Part shown: one piece after another, positions 8,796 to 17,463 of the stretch
How the letters are laid out: every line of letters begins with the position of its first letter
Position numbering within the stretch: position 1 is the stretch's first letter
Assembly: GCA_001798595.1 (NCBI GenBank)
Contig: MGSS01000097.1
Location: forward strand, 1-64,000
Direction of reading: 5' to 3'
From: Deltaproteobacteria bacterium RIFCSPLOWO2_12_FULL_60_19
GTDB lineage: Bacteria > Desulfobacterota > Binatia > UBA9968
DNA length: 64,000 nucleotides
The notes under the pieces: generated by a model
Seen by the model: only the letters and a program-made list of their open reading frames with translations
Databases searched by the model: none
What the model was told of the DNA's origin: nothing
Position numbers and translations under genes: made by a program

Positions 8796-10033
8796 GGTCG
8801 GAGGAGCGCCGTTCTGAGAAAGTTGAGAGCGGCCTGGGAGGCGCCGAGTATGACCCGCTCCCGGTCGCCCTGGAAATGGAAAGCGCGCGCCTCGCTCCGG
8901 CCTTCTTGCGCGACGGCGATCCAAACCGTGCCGACCGGTTTCTCCGCACTGCCGCCCGATGGACCGGCGATGCCGGTAATGCTCAAGCCGATGTCTGCCC
9001 CCGCCTCGCGCCGCGCCCCCTCGGCCATTTCCAAGGCCGTCTCCCGGCTGACCGCCCCGTGCTGCTCCAGCGTGGCTCGCTTGACCCCCAGGAAGCGGAC
9101 TTTAGCGTCGTTCGCGTAACAGACACAGGACGATTTAAAGTAGGCCGAGCTGCCGGCCACGCGGGTGATGCGGTGCCCAACGTAGCCTCCCGTGCAAGAC
9201 TCCGCAAGGGCCAGAGTCCAGCCTTTTTCGGCGAGTATTTTGCCCACGATCTCTTCTAAAGTCACGTCTCCTTCGCCGTAGATGTGCGCGCCGAGAATCT
9301 GCCGGATCTCAGCCGTCAGCTGAGCAAATTTGGCCGCTCGGTCTTGACCGCCGCGAATCGTCAAACGGAGGGTGAGATCGGGATAGTGCGCGCGGAAGGA
9401 GAGCGCCGCCGCGGGCGGGAGCGAAAGCGGTTTCACCAGGTCGTCCAGTTTGGATTCCGTCAAGCCGTAGATTTTAAACGCGCCCGAGGAGATCTCTCCG
9501 CCTCCCGGACTCGCCTGCGCAATCCACGCGAGTACCGTGGCCTGCATCATCGCCTCCAACTCTCGCGGCACACCGGGGAGCCAGAGCAGCCATCTCTCAT
9601 CCGGCGTCCGCACGCGAAAGCCCGGTGCGCTGCCGATGGGATTCGGCACGATCTCCGCGCCATCGGGGAACAGGGCCTGTTTCAGATTGTTCTCGGTCCA
9701 GGGCAAGCCGCGCGCTTCGAATCTGCGCTTGAGCGCCTGGGCCGTCGTCTCGTCAAGCTTAAGCTCCACGCCGAGATATTCCGCCACGACCTCCGTCGTG
9801 AGGTCGTCGGCGGTCGGGCCTAAGCCGCCGGTGCCGAGAACCAGATCGGCGAGCGCAAGTCCGTGCTCGAGCGCCCAGCGCAGCCGCTCTTTCGAGTCGC
9901 CGACTTTCAGCACCGCCGCCACCTCGACTCCCAGATCGTAGAGCTTGGCGGCGATGTAAGCCGAGTTGGTGTCGACCACCCGCCCGGTCATCAGCTCGTC
10001 GCCGGTGCTGAGGATCACGGCCCTGCGGATCAT
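8792..10033 (-). CDS. cinA: CinA, competence/damage-inducible protein and nucleotide amidase
   Basis: A 413-residue protein with an N-terminal MoCF-type domain (AVILSTGDELMTGRVVDTN, then GTGGLGPTADDLT) and a C-terminal CinA amidohydrolase domain (TLALAESCTGGYVGHRIT, SITGIAGPSGGS). The latter deamidates NMN in characterised members, and the N-terminal part acts on ADP-ribose or related pyrophosphates. ATG 10033 overlaps the stop of pgpA by four bases. The frame is open further upstream, but MIRRAVILSTGDE is the family start. Confidence 0.93.
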   Translation of the reverse strand: MIRRAVILSTGDELMTGRVVDTNSAYIAAKLYDLGVEVAAVLKVGDSKERLRWALEHGLALADLVLGTGGLGPTADDLTTEVVAEYLGVELKLDETTAQALKRRFEARGLPWTENNLKQALFPDGAEIVPNPIGSAPGFRVRTPDERWLLWLPGVPRELEAMMQATVLAWIAQASPGGGEISSGAFKIYGLTESKLDDLVKPLSLPPAAALSFRAHYPDLTLRLTIRGGQDRAAKFAQLTAEIRQILGAHIYGEGDVTLEEIVGKILAEKGWTLALAESCTGGYVGHRITRVAGSSAYFKSSCVCYANDAKVRFLGVKRATLEQHGAVSRETALEMAEGARREAGADIGLSITGIAGPSGGSAEKPVGTVWIAVAQEGRSEARAFHFQGDRERVILGASQAALNFLRTALLRP

Positions 10034-10548
10034 ATCGCGCCCCAAAATAACAGCAGGCGGACAATCATCAGCGCATAGAGGCCGACGATCAGATCGTCTA
10101 AGATCACACCCAATCCGCCGCGGATTTTCTCCGCCCGGCCCGCCGGGAACACTTTGATGATATCGAAAATACGGAAAAGAATAAAAGCCAAAGCTACCGG
10201 TTTGAACTCGGCGGGTGCGAACAGATTGGCCAGCAAAAAACCCGCGACCTCGTCGATCACGATCCGGCGGCAATCTTTTTCTTGGAGGATCGCCTCGGCC
10301 TCCCGGCAGAGCCAAGTGGCAAGCCCGAGAAACGCCGCGAGCGTCAGCAGCGCGAGGGGCAGCGAAACGCCGGCGATGCGGTTCAGCCCCAGAGACAGGG
10401 GGATCGCCAGTAAAGTGCCGGCGGAGCCGGGAAACCAGGGGATATACCCAGTTCCGGCGCCGGTGGCAAAAAATAGAATGATCTGTCGCAGATTAGGAGT
10501 TTGGTGCGGCAGCCATCTCGGCGAGGAAAAGCTGCTTCCGGGTTTCAA
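10030..10548 (-). CDS. pgpA: Phosphatidylglycerophosphatase A
   Basis: An inner-membrane phosphatase that converts phosphatidylglycerophosphate to phosphatidylglycerol. Family blocks are GTGYIPWFPGSAGTL near the N-terminus, IVIDEVAGFLLA in the middle and FRIFDIIKVFPAGRAE followed by GVILDDLIVGLYA at the C-terminus. Several hydrophobic helices are present. The start is uncertain: TTG 10548 opens the frame and overlaps the end of the M23 peptidase gene; a shorter start near LRQIILFF is possible. The stop overlaps the cinA start. Confidence 0.9.
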   Translation of the reverse strand: MKPGSSFSSPRWLPHQTPNLRQIILFFATGAGTGYIPWFPGSAGTLLAIPLSLGLNRIAGVSLPLALLTLAAFLGLATWLCREAEAILQEKDCRRIVIDEVAGFLLANLFAPAEFKPVALAFILFRIFDIIKVFPAGRAEKIRGGLGVILDDLIVGLYALMIVRLLLFWGAI

Positions 10549-11962
10549 AGACTTTTAACAGCGCCGGCTCGATCTGATCTTCGGCCGGGAATTCAAAACT
10601 CAGCGGATCGATGTAATCGCCGTTCTTGTAAAGCTCGAAGTGGAGGTGCGATCCGTTGCTCAAGCCCGATGAGCCGACGTAACCGATGAGTTGCCCCTTT
10701 TTGATCGTGGAGCCGCTGCGCAGGCCGGTGGCGACCCTTAGCAAGTGAGCGTAGCGCGTGGAGTAGGAGGAATCGTGCTGGATATCGATCATTCTGCCGT
10801 AGCCGCCTCGCCTCCATCCCGCGAAGCGGATCGTGCCGTCGCCGACGGCCCGCACCTGGGTGCCCTTTTTCGCGGCCAGGTCCACGCCGTTATGAGGACG
10901 GTCGACCCCCAGTATCGGATGGAGGCGGGAGTGGGCGAAAGCGGAGCTGATCTTGGTGAACTCCAGGGGGAAGCGGAGAAAGGCGCGCGCCAGCGACCTG
11001 CCGTCGAGATCGTAGTAGCCGCTCTGCCCTTTGTCTTTTTCGAAATAGATCGCGAAGTAACGCCGGCCGGCATTCATCAACTCGGCCGCCATAATCCGGA
11101 AGGCGGCTTTGCTCTCGTTCCCCTTGCGCGACCGCTGCTCATAGACGACTTTGAAGGTGTCCCCTTTGCGGATATCCTTCTCGAAGTCCACTTCCCACGA
11201 GAAGATATCCGCCAGCTGGGAAAGGACGGTCTCGTTCAGGCCGACGCGCAGCCCGTCTTCAAAAAAGGATCGCTCGACAACGCCGCCGACGGTTTTGAGC
11301 TCGACGTCGTAAGGCTTGTCGCGCTTGGAGTAGACAATCCCCTTGGTCCCTTTTTCCCACGCCAGGGTCGAATCCTCGTTCAAGTCGATCTCGAACGCCT
11401 TGAGGGTTTCCGCCGGTTTTTTCTGGCGCGTCGAGGTAGCGGGCGGAGCGAAGTAAAATTGGATATTCCTGCCGGGACGAAAAGCGCCGGCCGGAAGCCG
11501 TTTTTGCACCGCCGCGAGCCAAAGCTTCCGATCCTGGTCGGACAGTTTGTAACGCACCAGAAGCTTGCTCAGCGTATCCCCCGGCTTGATCCGATAGGTC
11601 ACCCGTTTGAGCGCGGTAAGCGCGGGCGGCACGGAGAGGTTGTCCTGGGGCGTCGGAGCAGTTTTGGCCATCCACGCGCACGACTTGGGCTGAGCGCAGG
11701 GCAGCGACAGCCCATCGAAGGACGACTCTACGGAGTCGGAACCCATTTTCAGCGGCATGCTTTTTAGTTGTGAAGTCGACTCACGAGTTGTACCGAACGG
11801 CGACTCTGGATGAAGACCGGGTCCGTGATCGGCGTAGCTCGCGGAGGGCATGCTGAACGACACCACAGCTAGCGCGGCAGCGAGCGAGAGCGCCGTCCGG
11901 GCTTGCTTGTTGAACAAGCCTCGCCCTTCGGTCTGAAGACCTATCGGATTTGACGGATGCAT
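10493..11962 (-). CDS. LysM-M23 family murein endopeptidase
   Basis: An envelope peptidase predicted to cut peptidoglycan cross-bridges. From ATG 11962 (MHPSNPIG) it is 489 residues. There is an N-terminal membrane or signal segment (ALSLAAALAVVSFSM), a LysM-like module (YRIKPGDTLSKLLVRYKLS) and a C-terminal M23 domain with HNGVDLAAKKGT and the metal-binding HLHFELYKNG. The Asp and His pattern suggests an active enzyme. A TTG start at 12004 is rejected because that codon forms part of a good -35 box. The stop overlaps the pgpA start. Confidence 0.88.
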   Translation of the reverse strand: MHPSNPIGLQTEGRGLFNKQARTALSLAAALAVVSFSMPSASYADHGPGLHPESPFGTTRESTSQLKSMPLKMGSDSVESSFDGLSLPCAQPKSCAWMAKTAPTPQDNLSVPPALTALKRVTYRIKPGDTLSKLLVRYKLSDQDRKLWLAAVQKRLPAGAFRPGRNIQFYFAPPATSTRQKKPAETLKAFEIDLNEDSTLAWEKGTKGIVYSKRDKPYDVELKTVGGVVERSFFEDGLRVGLNETVLSQLADIFSWEVDFEKDIRKGDTFKVVYEQRSRKGNESKAAFRIMAAELMNAGRRYFAIYFEKDKGQSGYYDLDGRSLARAFLRFPLEFTKISSAFAHSRLHPILGVDRPHNGVDLAAKKGTQVRAVGDGTIRFAGWRRGGYGRMIDIQHDSSYSTRYAHLLRVATGLRSGSTIKKGQLIGYVGSSGLSNGSHLHFELYKNGDYIDPLSFEFPAEDQIEPALLKVFETRKQLFLAEMAAAPNS

Positions 11963-11975
11963 ATCAATTTCGTCG

Positions 11976-12004
11976 GTGATACCTTTTTTCGCCGACGTTG
12001 TCAA
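11976..12004 (-). promoter_or_regulatory. Putative sigma-70 promoter of the M23 peptidase operon
   Basis: On the minus strand TTGACA (12004-11999) is separated by exactly 17 nt from TATCAC (11981-11976). The perfect -35, ideal spacing and 4/6 -10 match place the transcript start just before ATG 11962, so the leader would be very short. This is a sequence match only. Confidence 0.4.
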
Positions 12005-12113
12005 CCCAAAAAATCAGCCGTCACAGAACGGTAGTCTAGCTTATCAAACAAGAACCGTCAGTCACCCCTCAAGACCGGGCTGACTACCCCCTAGGCCCCG
12101 GCAGACATCCCTC

Positions 12114-14678
12114 CTAGCTTCTCTCCCTCTCGGAAAATCTTCGAAGAAAAATCTCGGCCAGGAAAAGGAGAGCAGCAAGGGTGATCAAGTAAGGGTGGAG
12201 AGGTTGCGGCGAAAGGGCAACAGGCTCAGCGGCGCTGGCCTCTTTCCCCGGCTCGGGATTAATCACACCGCCCGTGGCTTGGGCGATATTCGCCAGCAAG
12301 GCGGTATTGATGTTTCCTTGGGGAATCTCCGTCCTGAGCGGCGGCACGAGCGTATAGCCGACGGGTGGATAGGCGACTCCCGCACCGGACCGCTCCTCCC
12401 GTAACTCTATGCGGTAGTCTCCAGGAATAGAGAACGGTAGCGCAGCCTGGTAATGGCCGGGCGCCAACCGCGTTAACATACCCTCGCCTGTCCCCTTGCC
12501 GCTGAAAGAATAGCGGAGCGGGTTTCCGTCCGCTGCTTCGGAGTAGAGATAGAGATCCAGCACGGGCTGGCCGGCTAAAAGTCTATTGATTCGGACCTCG
12601 TGCGGTGGGACCGTCTCTCCCTCCGGACGAAGCCAATCAAAGACTCTCCCCCAAAACCTCTCCAGTCCACCCCAGGCGATCCAGGCTTTCGACCAGCGGC
12701 CGGCGAGGTCGGTGGTGAAAGCTGCCGCCTTCCCCCTCCCGTAGCGCCACGAAGCCAGCAGCGGGAAGCCTATACCCTCGTGAGCGGCCAGCAGGTCCAG
12801 CGTTGCGCCCTTCTTCAACTCGCTCTCGATGTAGCCTCCTATGAGAGGAAGCTTGCCCTCGGAAAACCCGCGTAGCATCTCGGAACCTTTGACCGCCTGT
12901 GGAACGGATTCTTTATCTTGCCGCTGAGCTTCCGGAGCCCCTTGCGCGATATGTTGAAATACGATTTGCGGCAGCTTCGAAAGATCGGTGGCGACGTAGG
13001 GAACCCCGCCGCCGTAGGTCGCGAGCCGCTTGATGAAAGCCTCATCCACTCCTCTTCCGAGGCCGACGGCCGAGACGGTAATCTTGAGTTCCTTCTTCAT
13101 GTAGCCGACCAGGTCCACATATTCGCTCGGGCTGCCGGCGATCTCGTCCGCGTCGGTCACCAGGATCACGTGCTTGCGATCGGCGGCCTGCAGCTGAAGC
13201 TGCCGCATCGCCTCCTCGAGACCGAGAAGGAGGTAGCTGTTTCCGCCCGCCGCCAGACGATCTATCTGCGCTCCAAAAGTAGGGCGGACTTTCTTGACTG
13301 GAGCCAGAGGAATGATCGTGGACGGCTTGGTATCGATGGCGATCACGCCGAGGAAGTCCTCCTCCCTAAGTTGGCCGATAACGGCTCTGGCCGTCTCTTT
13401 CGCGTAGAGGAGCCGGTTTTCTTTGAGCGGATTCACCTTTTCGTCCATGCTGTTTGATTTGTCGATCACCACGACAACGGCCCGGCTTGGCTCTTCCCTT
13501 TTCGGCTCGCGCAGCTCGAGCGGCAAAATCAACTCGATCGGGGTTTGCCCGTAACCTCCGGGCGACAGGCCCTGCTCGTCCCCCAGGATGATAAAGGCGT
13601 TGCCTGCGGCTACATGCCGCTCAACCGCGGTGAGATAGGAAGGAGAAAGTTTTTCTCCCGCGACATTGTTGAAGACGACGATGCCGTAACCCGAAGGCGG
13701 TGGGAGCGAAGCGGTAGGAACAAGCGAGGTCACCTCGAAGCCGCGCCGCTTGAGAATCTCTTCCAGATATTTGCCTTCGCCCGCCTGGCCATTGAGCAAC
13801 AGAACCCTGTCTTTGCTCTGGACCGAGACCCACGTCGTGGCCTGATTGTCTCCGTCGAAGCTATCGGCCCGGGCGTCGCGAGGCGCAAATTGCGCCTGCA
13901 AGGAAACCAGCGGGCCCTCTTCGAGCGGAACCTGGTAGGCGAGCAGCCGGCTGCCCGGTTTGAGCCTCACCATTTCGTCCTTGAACGGCCGGCCGCCTTG
14001 TTTCAATACAAGTCTTCCCTCAACTTCGCCGGAATTGTAATTCTCCACCATGACTTTGAGAGTAGCGCTCTCTCCTTTCACTCCGTAATGGGGAGCGATG
14101 ACTCGTGTGACGGCAACGCTCGAAAACTCAAACCGGCCCGCCGGCGCCATTGGATAGACTCTGATCCCGGAGCGACCGAGCGACGGGAGGAGACGTTCCG
14201 CGGCGCCCTCGGTCTCCCAGCCGTCGGTGAAGAGATAGACGCTCAGCGGCGCGGGCGGAAGACGGAGCAGGGCGGAAAACAGCGTTTCGAGATTTGTCCG
14301 CTCCGGCTTGATTCGATCCGCCGCCTCTTTTCCCTTGAGCCACGGCTCCCAATCTTCCACCTCTTCGACCACGCCGCCGAAGACAAAGACCCGGTCAGCC
14401 GGCTGCAAGCGGCTTGCTTGCTGCGCCATCCAGCTTTTTATCCCCTCCGGAACGCTACGGGAGAGATCGAAGGCGAACAGCCGCTCGCCTTGCCGGGTCG
14501 CTTGCATGACGCGCTCGGGACCGGCCAGAGCGAGAGCGAGGAGTAACAGAACGACCGACCGCCAGAGAGCCACGACAAGAGAAAGCCTGCGAAGCCTCAG
14601 CCAGAGCAAAGGCAGAAGGAGCAGCAGCCAGAGCCACAGCGGGTGAGCAAGCTGGATTTGGGAGATGAGTTGATTCAT
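12114..14678 (-). CDS. Membrane VWA / glutamine-amidotransferase-like protein of the MoxR-Bat operon
   Basis: 854 residues from ATG 14678, which overlaps the stop of the upstream VWA gene (ATGA). Two N-terminal membrane helices are followed by a short first VWA-like region (FDLSRSVPE keeps DxSxS). Next comes a class I glutamine-amidotransferase-like fold (VLLLNGQAGEGKYLEEILKR). A full VWA domain with MIDAS motif VVVIDKSNSMD follows, and a final membrane helix (ITLAALLFLAEIFL). The family is usually found with MoxR ATPases and DUF58 proteins and is thought to act in envelope or metal-dependent complex assembly. The exact role is unknown. Confidence 0.8.
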   Translation of the reverse strand: MNQLISQIQLAHPLWLWLLLLLPLLWLRLRRLSLVVALWRSVVLLLLALALAGPERVMQATRQGERLFAFDLSRSVPEGIKSWMAQQASRLQPADRVFVFGGVVEEVEDWEPWLKGKEAADRIKPERTNLETLFSALLRLPPAPLSVYLFTDGWETEGAAERLLPSLGRSGIRVYPMAPAGRFEFSSVAVTRVIAPHYGVKGESATLKVMVENYNSGEVEGRLVLKQGGRPFKDEMVRLKPGSRLLAYQVPLEEGPLVSLQAQFAPRDARADSFDGDNQATTWVSVQSKDRVLLLNGQAGEGKYLEEILKRRGFEVTSLVPTASLPPPSGYGIVVFNNVAGEKLSPSYLTAVERHVAAGNAFIILGDEQGLSPGGYGQTPIELILPLELREPKREEPSRAVVVVIDKSNSMDEKVNPLKENRLLYAKETARAVIGQLREEDFLGVIAIDTKPSTIIPLAPVKKVRPTFGAQIDRLAAGGNSYLLLGLEEAMRQLQLQAADRKHVILVTDADEIAGSPSEYVDLVGYMKKELKITVSAVGLGRGVDEAFIKRLATYGGGVPYVATDLSKLPQIVFQHIAQGAPEAQRQDKESVPQAVKGSEMLRGFSEGKLPLIGGYIESELKKGATLDLLAAHEGIGFPLLASWRYGRGKAAAFTTDLAGRWSKAWIAWGGLERFWGRVFDWLRPEGETVPPHEVRINRLLAGQPVLDLYLYSEAADGNPLRYSFSGKGTGEGMLTRLAPGHYQAALPFSIPGDYRIELREERSGAGVAYPPVGYTLVPPLRTEIPQGNINTALLANIAQATGGVINPEPGKEASAAEPVALSPQPLHPYLITLAALLFLAEIFLRRFSERERS

Positions 14679-16480
14679 GCCTCGCGCCGGGACCGAAGGA
14701 AGCCGCGCCGCAGCGGCGCCGGATTGAGGAACCATTCGAGCAGGAGCAGCAGGAGCGAAGCCACGAGCAGATACGGCCGGAGCGACGAATAGACCGGCCG
14801 CGTCCCAGCTGCCGCTTGCTCCCCTTTGAGTTGGATCGCCGTCGGATTGCCGAGATCGGACTCTCTCGCGTCCTGGAAGTTAACGGCGAAGAGCGTTCTC
14901 TCCGCGCCGCGCGCCAGTTGATAGATTCCCTGAAGGTAGGTCTGCGCGTAGACGGCCGCCGCTTGATCCAGCGGGATTTTTTCCTCTGCGGGCGTCAGCA
15001 GAACGTCGCCCCGGCGCGAGCGGAGATAGAGCGGCTCGCCGGTGACGCGGCTTGCGCCGCCGCCGGCGGCCTGAAACCAGCCGAGCAGGTTCAATGTAAA
15101 GATCGACATCGGCAGGTTTTCCCGCCCTAAAAACGGAAAAGGATCGAAACCGAGCGCGACATAGCGAAGGCCGCCCTGCTCCAGGGCGAGCGCCAGCGGC
15201 CCGTCGGGACTCTGGACGATCGTGTCGCCGGCGGCGACCGCCCGTAGAGCGCGCGCGTAATTGGGCCGGAACAGCGTGAAATTGACATAGCGCGTGAGAT
15301 CGTGGGGCTCGCGCCAACCCGATATTACGGGGCGAATCAGGCTCGCGCCGACAGCCGCGAGCGGGTTCCGGCCCGGCGGGAGGATAAACAGCGCGTGGCT
15401 GTTCGGCAACGCGGCCGGGGCGGAGTAGTGAAAGATTTCCAACGCGTGGGGCTCGTTGCTCGCCTCGGCGTAAGCCTCCGCGGAGATCGCTTTGATCTCC
15501 ACGCCCGGAATAGAGCGGAGACTCAGCAGCGGCTGCGGCCGAGGCGAGATGACGAGAATTTTTAAGGCCTGCGAAGCGGGAGAAACAGCGAAGCGACGAT
15601 TATCGAGCGCCAACCCATCCGCCGCTTCGATCTCAGCTTCGTAGGCCGAGTGAAACGGAATATTTTCGAAAGTGGCCGTAAGGCTCTTGCCCGCGGGCAC
15701 GGTATGAGACTGCCCGGCCAGAACTTTTCCGCCGCCCTTTAACGATAGTTTGATTTTTTCCGCCCGCGTCGAGAAGCTCACGATCTCCACCCGCGCCTGC
15801 AACCGGGCCGAAGCGAGTGAGGAGCGGCTGATCTGAAATGCGGTGATGGCCAGGTTGTCTCTGGGCCGGCCGACTGTGACGACTCGCACGGTCTCGCTCC
15901 GCCCTTCAGTGGGACGATCGGTGAAAAAGTAAACGCGCTCGTAGCCTCTCTCCAAGGCCAGCCGCGAAAGCTCCGCCCCGTAGTCGATCGCAGCCTCTCC
16001 CAGGTCGAGCGGCGCGAGCAAAGCCAAACGCCGGACCGCCGCGGACAGCGACAGAGGCTCCTCGGTCACGCGGGCGAGAGCCGGCGCCGTGACATAAAGC
16101 TCGGCGCGGGCGCCCGCTGGCAATCCGTCCAGGACATGTTTGGCCTCGTCCAGAGCCAGTTGAAAACGGCTCCGGCGCCCTTCGAGCGCCTGCATGCTGG
16201 CGGAATTGTCGACCACGATCGCCACGCTCAACGGACGAACCGAGAGCACCGGCTCGCCCAACGACAAGAGCAACAGCAGCAGGAGCAGGAGCTGAAGGAA
16301 AAAAATCGGCGGGAGATAGAGTCTCCCCAAAGCTTGCGTCGTGGCGCGGGAGGAAAACTGCTTGAGGAGCAGCAGGCTCGAGAAGACGAACTGCCTCGGC
16401 CGCCCTCTGATCAGATAGGGAATCAGCAGGAGCGGCGAAAGCAGCAGGGCGTAGAGCCCGAAGGGGTTCAGAAACTCCAT
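14675..16480 (-). CDS. BatA-like VWA membrane protein
   Basis: 601 residues. It begins with the BatA N-terminal pattern (FLNPFGLYALLLSPLLLIPYLI), has a Leu-rich second helix and then a VWA domain with MIDAS VVDNSASM. A long extracytoplasmic part follows, with a C-terminal helix (YLLVASLLLLLLEWFL). This arrangement is shared with aerotolerance-type BatA proteins. Its stop overlaps the next VWA gene, and it follows DUF58 with 5 bases between them, so the three are one transcriptional unit. Confidence 0.82.
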   Translation of the reverse strand: MEFLNPFGLYALLLSPLLLIPYLIRGRPRQFVFSSLLLLKQFSSRATTQALGRLYLPPIFFLQLLLLLLLLLSLGEPVLSVRPLSVAIVVDNSASMQALEGRRSRFQLALDEAKHVLDGLPAGARAELYVTAPALARVTEEPLSLSAAVRRLALLAPLDLGEAAIDYGAELSRLALERGYERVYFFTDRPTEGRSETVRVVTVGRPRDNLAITAFQISRSSLASARLQARVEIVSFSTRAEKIKLSLKGGGKVLAGQSHTVPAGKSLTATFENIPFHSAYEAEIEAADGLALDNRRFAVSPASQALKILVISPRPQPLLSLRSIPGVEIKAISAEAYAEASNEPHALEIFHYSAPAALPNSHALFILPPGRNPLAAVGASLIRPVISGWREPHDLTRYVNFTLFRPNYARALRAVAAGDTIVQSPDGPLALALEQGGLRYVALGFDPFPFLGRENLPMSIFTLNLLGWFQAAGGGASRVTGEPLYLRSRRGDVLLTPAEEKIPLDQAAAVYAQTYLQGIYQLARGAERTLFAVNFQDARESDLGNPTAIQLKGEQAAAGTRPVYSSLRPYLLVASLLLLLLEWFLNPAPLRRGFLRSRREA

Positions 16481-16485
16481 GGCGG

Positions 16486-17379
16486 CTACTTGAACAGGCC
16501 GATGGACGGGAGAGTCGTGAGCACGAAATCGCTCAAATCTCCGTCAGTCACGAACAGCGAATAATCGATCCCGCTCTGGTGGCAAAAACTTTTAAGCTCT
16601 CGGTTATGCCGCTCCAGGCTCTCCCGATAGGCCCGGCGGCGCCGCTCGTTCCAGCGAATTCTCAGCTCTTCCCCGCTTTCGCTGTCCACCAGCGCCACGC
16701 CGCCGCGCGAAAATCGCGGCTCGACTTCGCGGCGGCTGAGCACCTGCACCGCCGCGATATCGAGGTTGAAGGCGCGCAGGAGATTCAGCCCCTGCTGGTA
16801 CGATTCGACGGGCGTAAGAAAGTCCGAGATGAGAATCGCTTTTCCGGGACGCCGGATGCGCTTTAAGTGGCGGCCCAGGGACGACGCCAGGTCCAGCGCG
16901 CCGGCGGGCGTTGCGGCGGAGACGAAGTCGAGCAGGTCGATCATCCGGTGGCGCCCTTGATAAAACGGCGACGCCTCGGCGGCCTCGCTGTCCCGCAGGC
17001 AGTGAAGCCTCACGTGGTCCTGATTCGCCAGCACCACGTAGGATAGCGCGAGCGCCAGGTTGCAGGCCGGCGTAAACTTCTCTCCGCGCGAGGGAAAACC
17101 CATCGAGCCGCTGGCGTCGACGAAAATATAGACAAAAAGATCCACCTCTTCGTGAAACAGCCGGACATAGAGGCGGTCGCTGCGGGCGAAGATGCCCCAG
17201 TCGATATAGCGGATGTCGTCGCCCGGCGAGTAGCGCCGGTAGTCGGCGAATTCCAGGCTCGCGCCGCGCCGCGGCGAAGTATAGGCGCCCGGCCGGTTCC
17301 CCAAAACCGCCTTCCGCGTGCGCACCCGAAGCGCTTCCAGGCGGTTGAGAAAGTCGGTGGTAAACGGTGCAGGGAGCAT
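16486..17379 (-). CDS. DUF58 domain protein
   Basis: A 297-residue DUF58 protein: GRRG-like block PRRGASLEFADYRRYSPGDD, then IDWGIFARSDRLYVRLF, then a VWA-type stretch IFVDASGSMGFP that keeps DxSxS. DUF58 proteins pair with MoxR AAA ATPases. Here moxR lies 4.1 kb upstream, beyond three unrelated genes, which is unusual because the two are normally adjacent. No membrane helix is visible, so it is probably cytoplasmic. Confidence 0.88.
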   Translation of the reverse strand: MLPAPFTTDFLNRLEALRVRTRKAVLGNRPGAYTSPRRGASLEFADYRRYSPGDDIRYIDWGIFARSDRLYVRLFHEEVDLFVYIFVDASGSMGFPSRGEKFTPACNLALALSYVVLANQDHVRLHCLRDSEAAEASPFYQGRHRMIDLLDFVSAATPAGALDLASSLGRHLKRIRRPGKAILISDFLTPVESYQQGLNLLRAFNLDIAAVQVLSRREVEPRFSRGGVALVDSESGEELRIRWNERRRRAYRESLERHNRELKSFCHQSGIDYSLFVTDGDLSDFVLTTLPSIGLFK

Positions 17380-17463
17380 GGCTGTCTGGCTCTCGATTTT
17401 ACGCCAGTCAGGGGCCGGGCCATGACCGGCGATGGCGGCATTAGCCTAACTCTTTGCTGTTGG

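Noticed and set aside
12002..12004. TTG start for the M23 peptidase
   Set aside because: The TTG forms part of a TTGACA box and the extra residues look like non-coding sequence; ATG 11962 is more likely.
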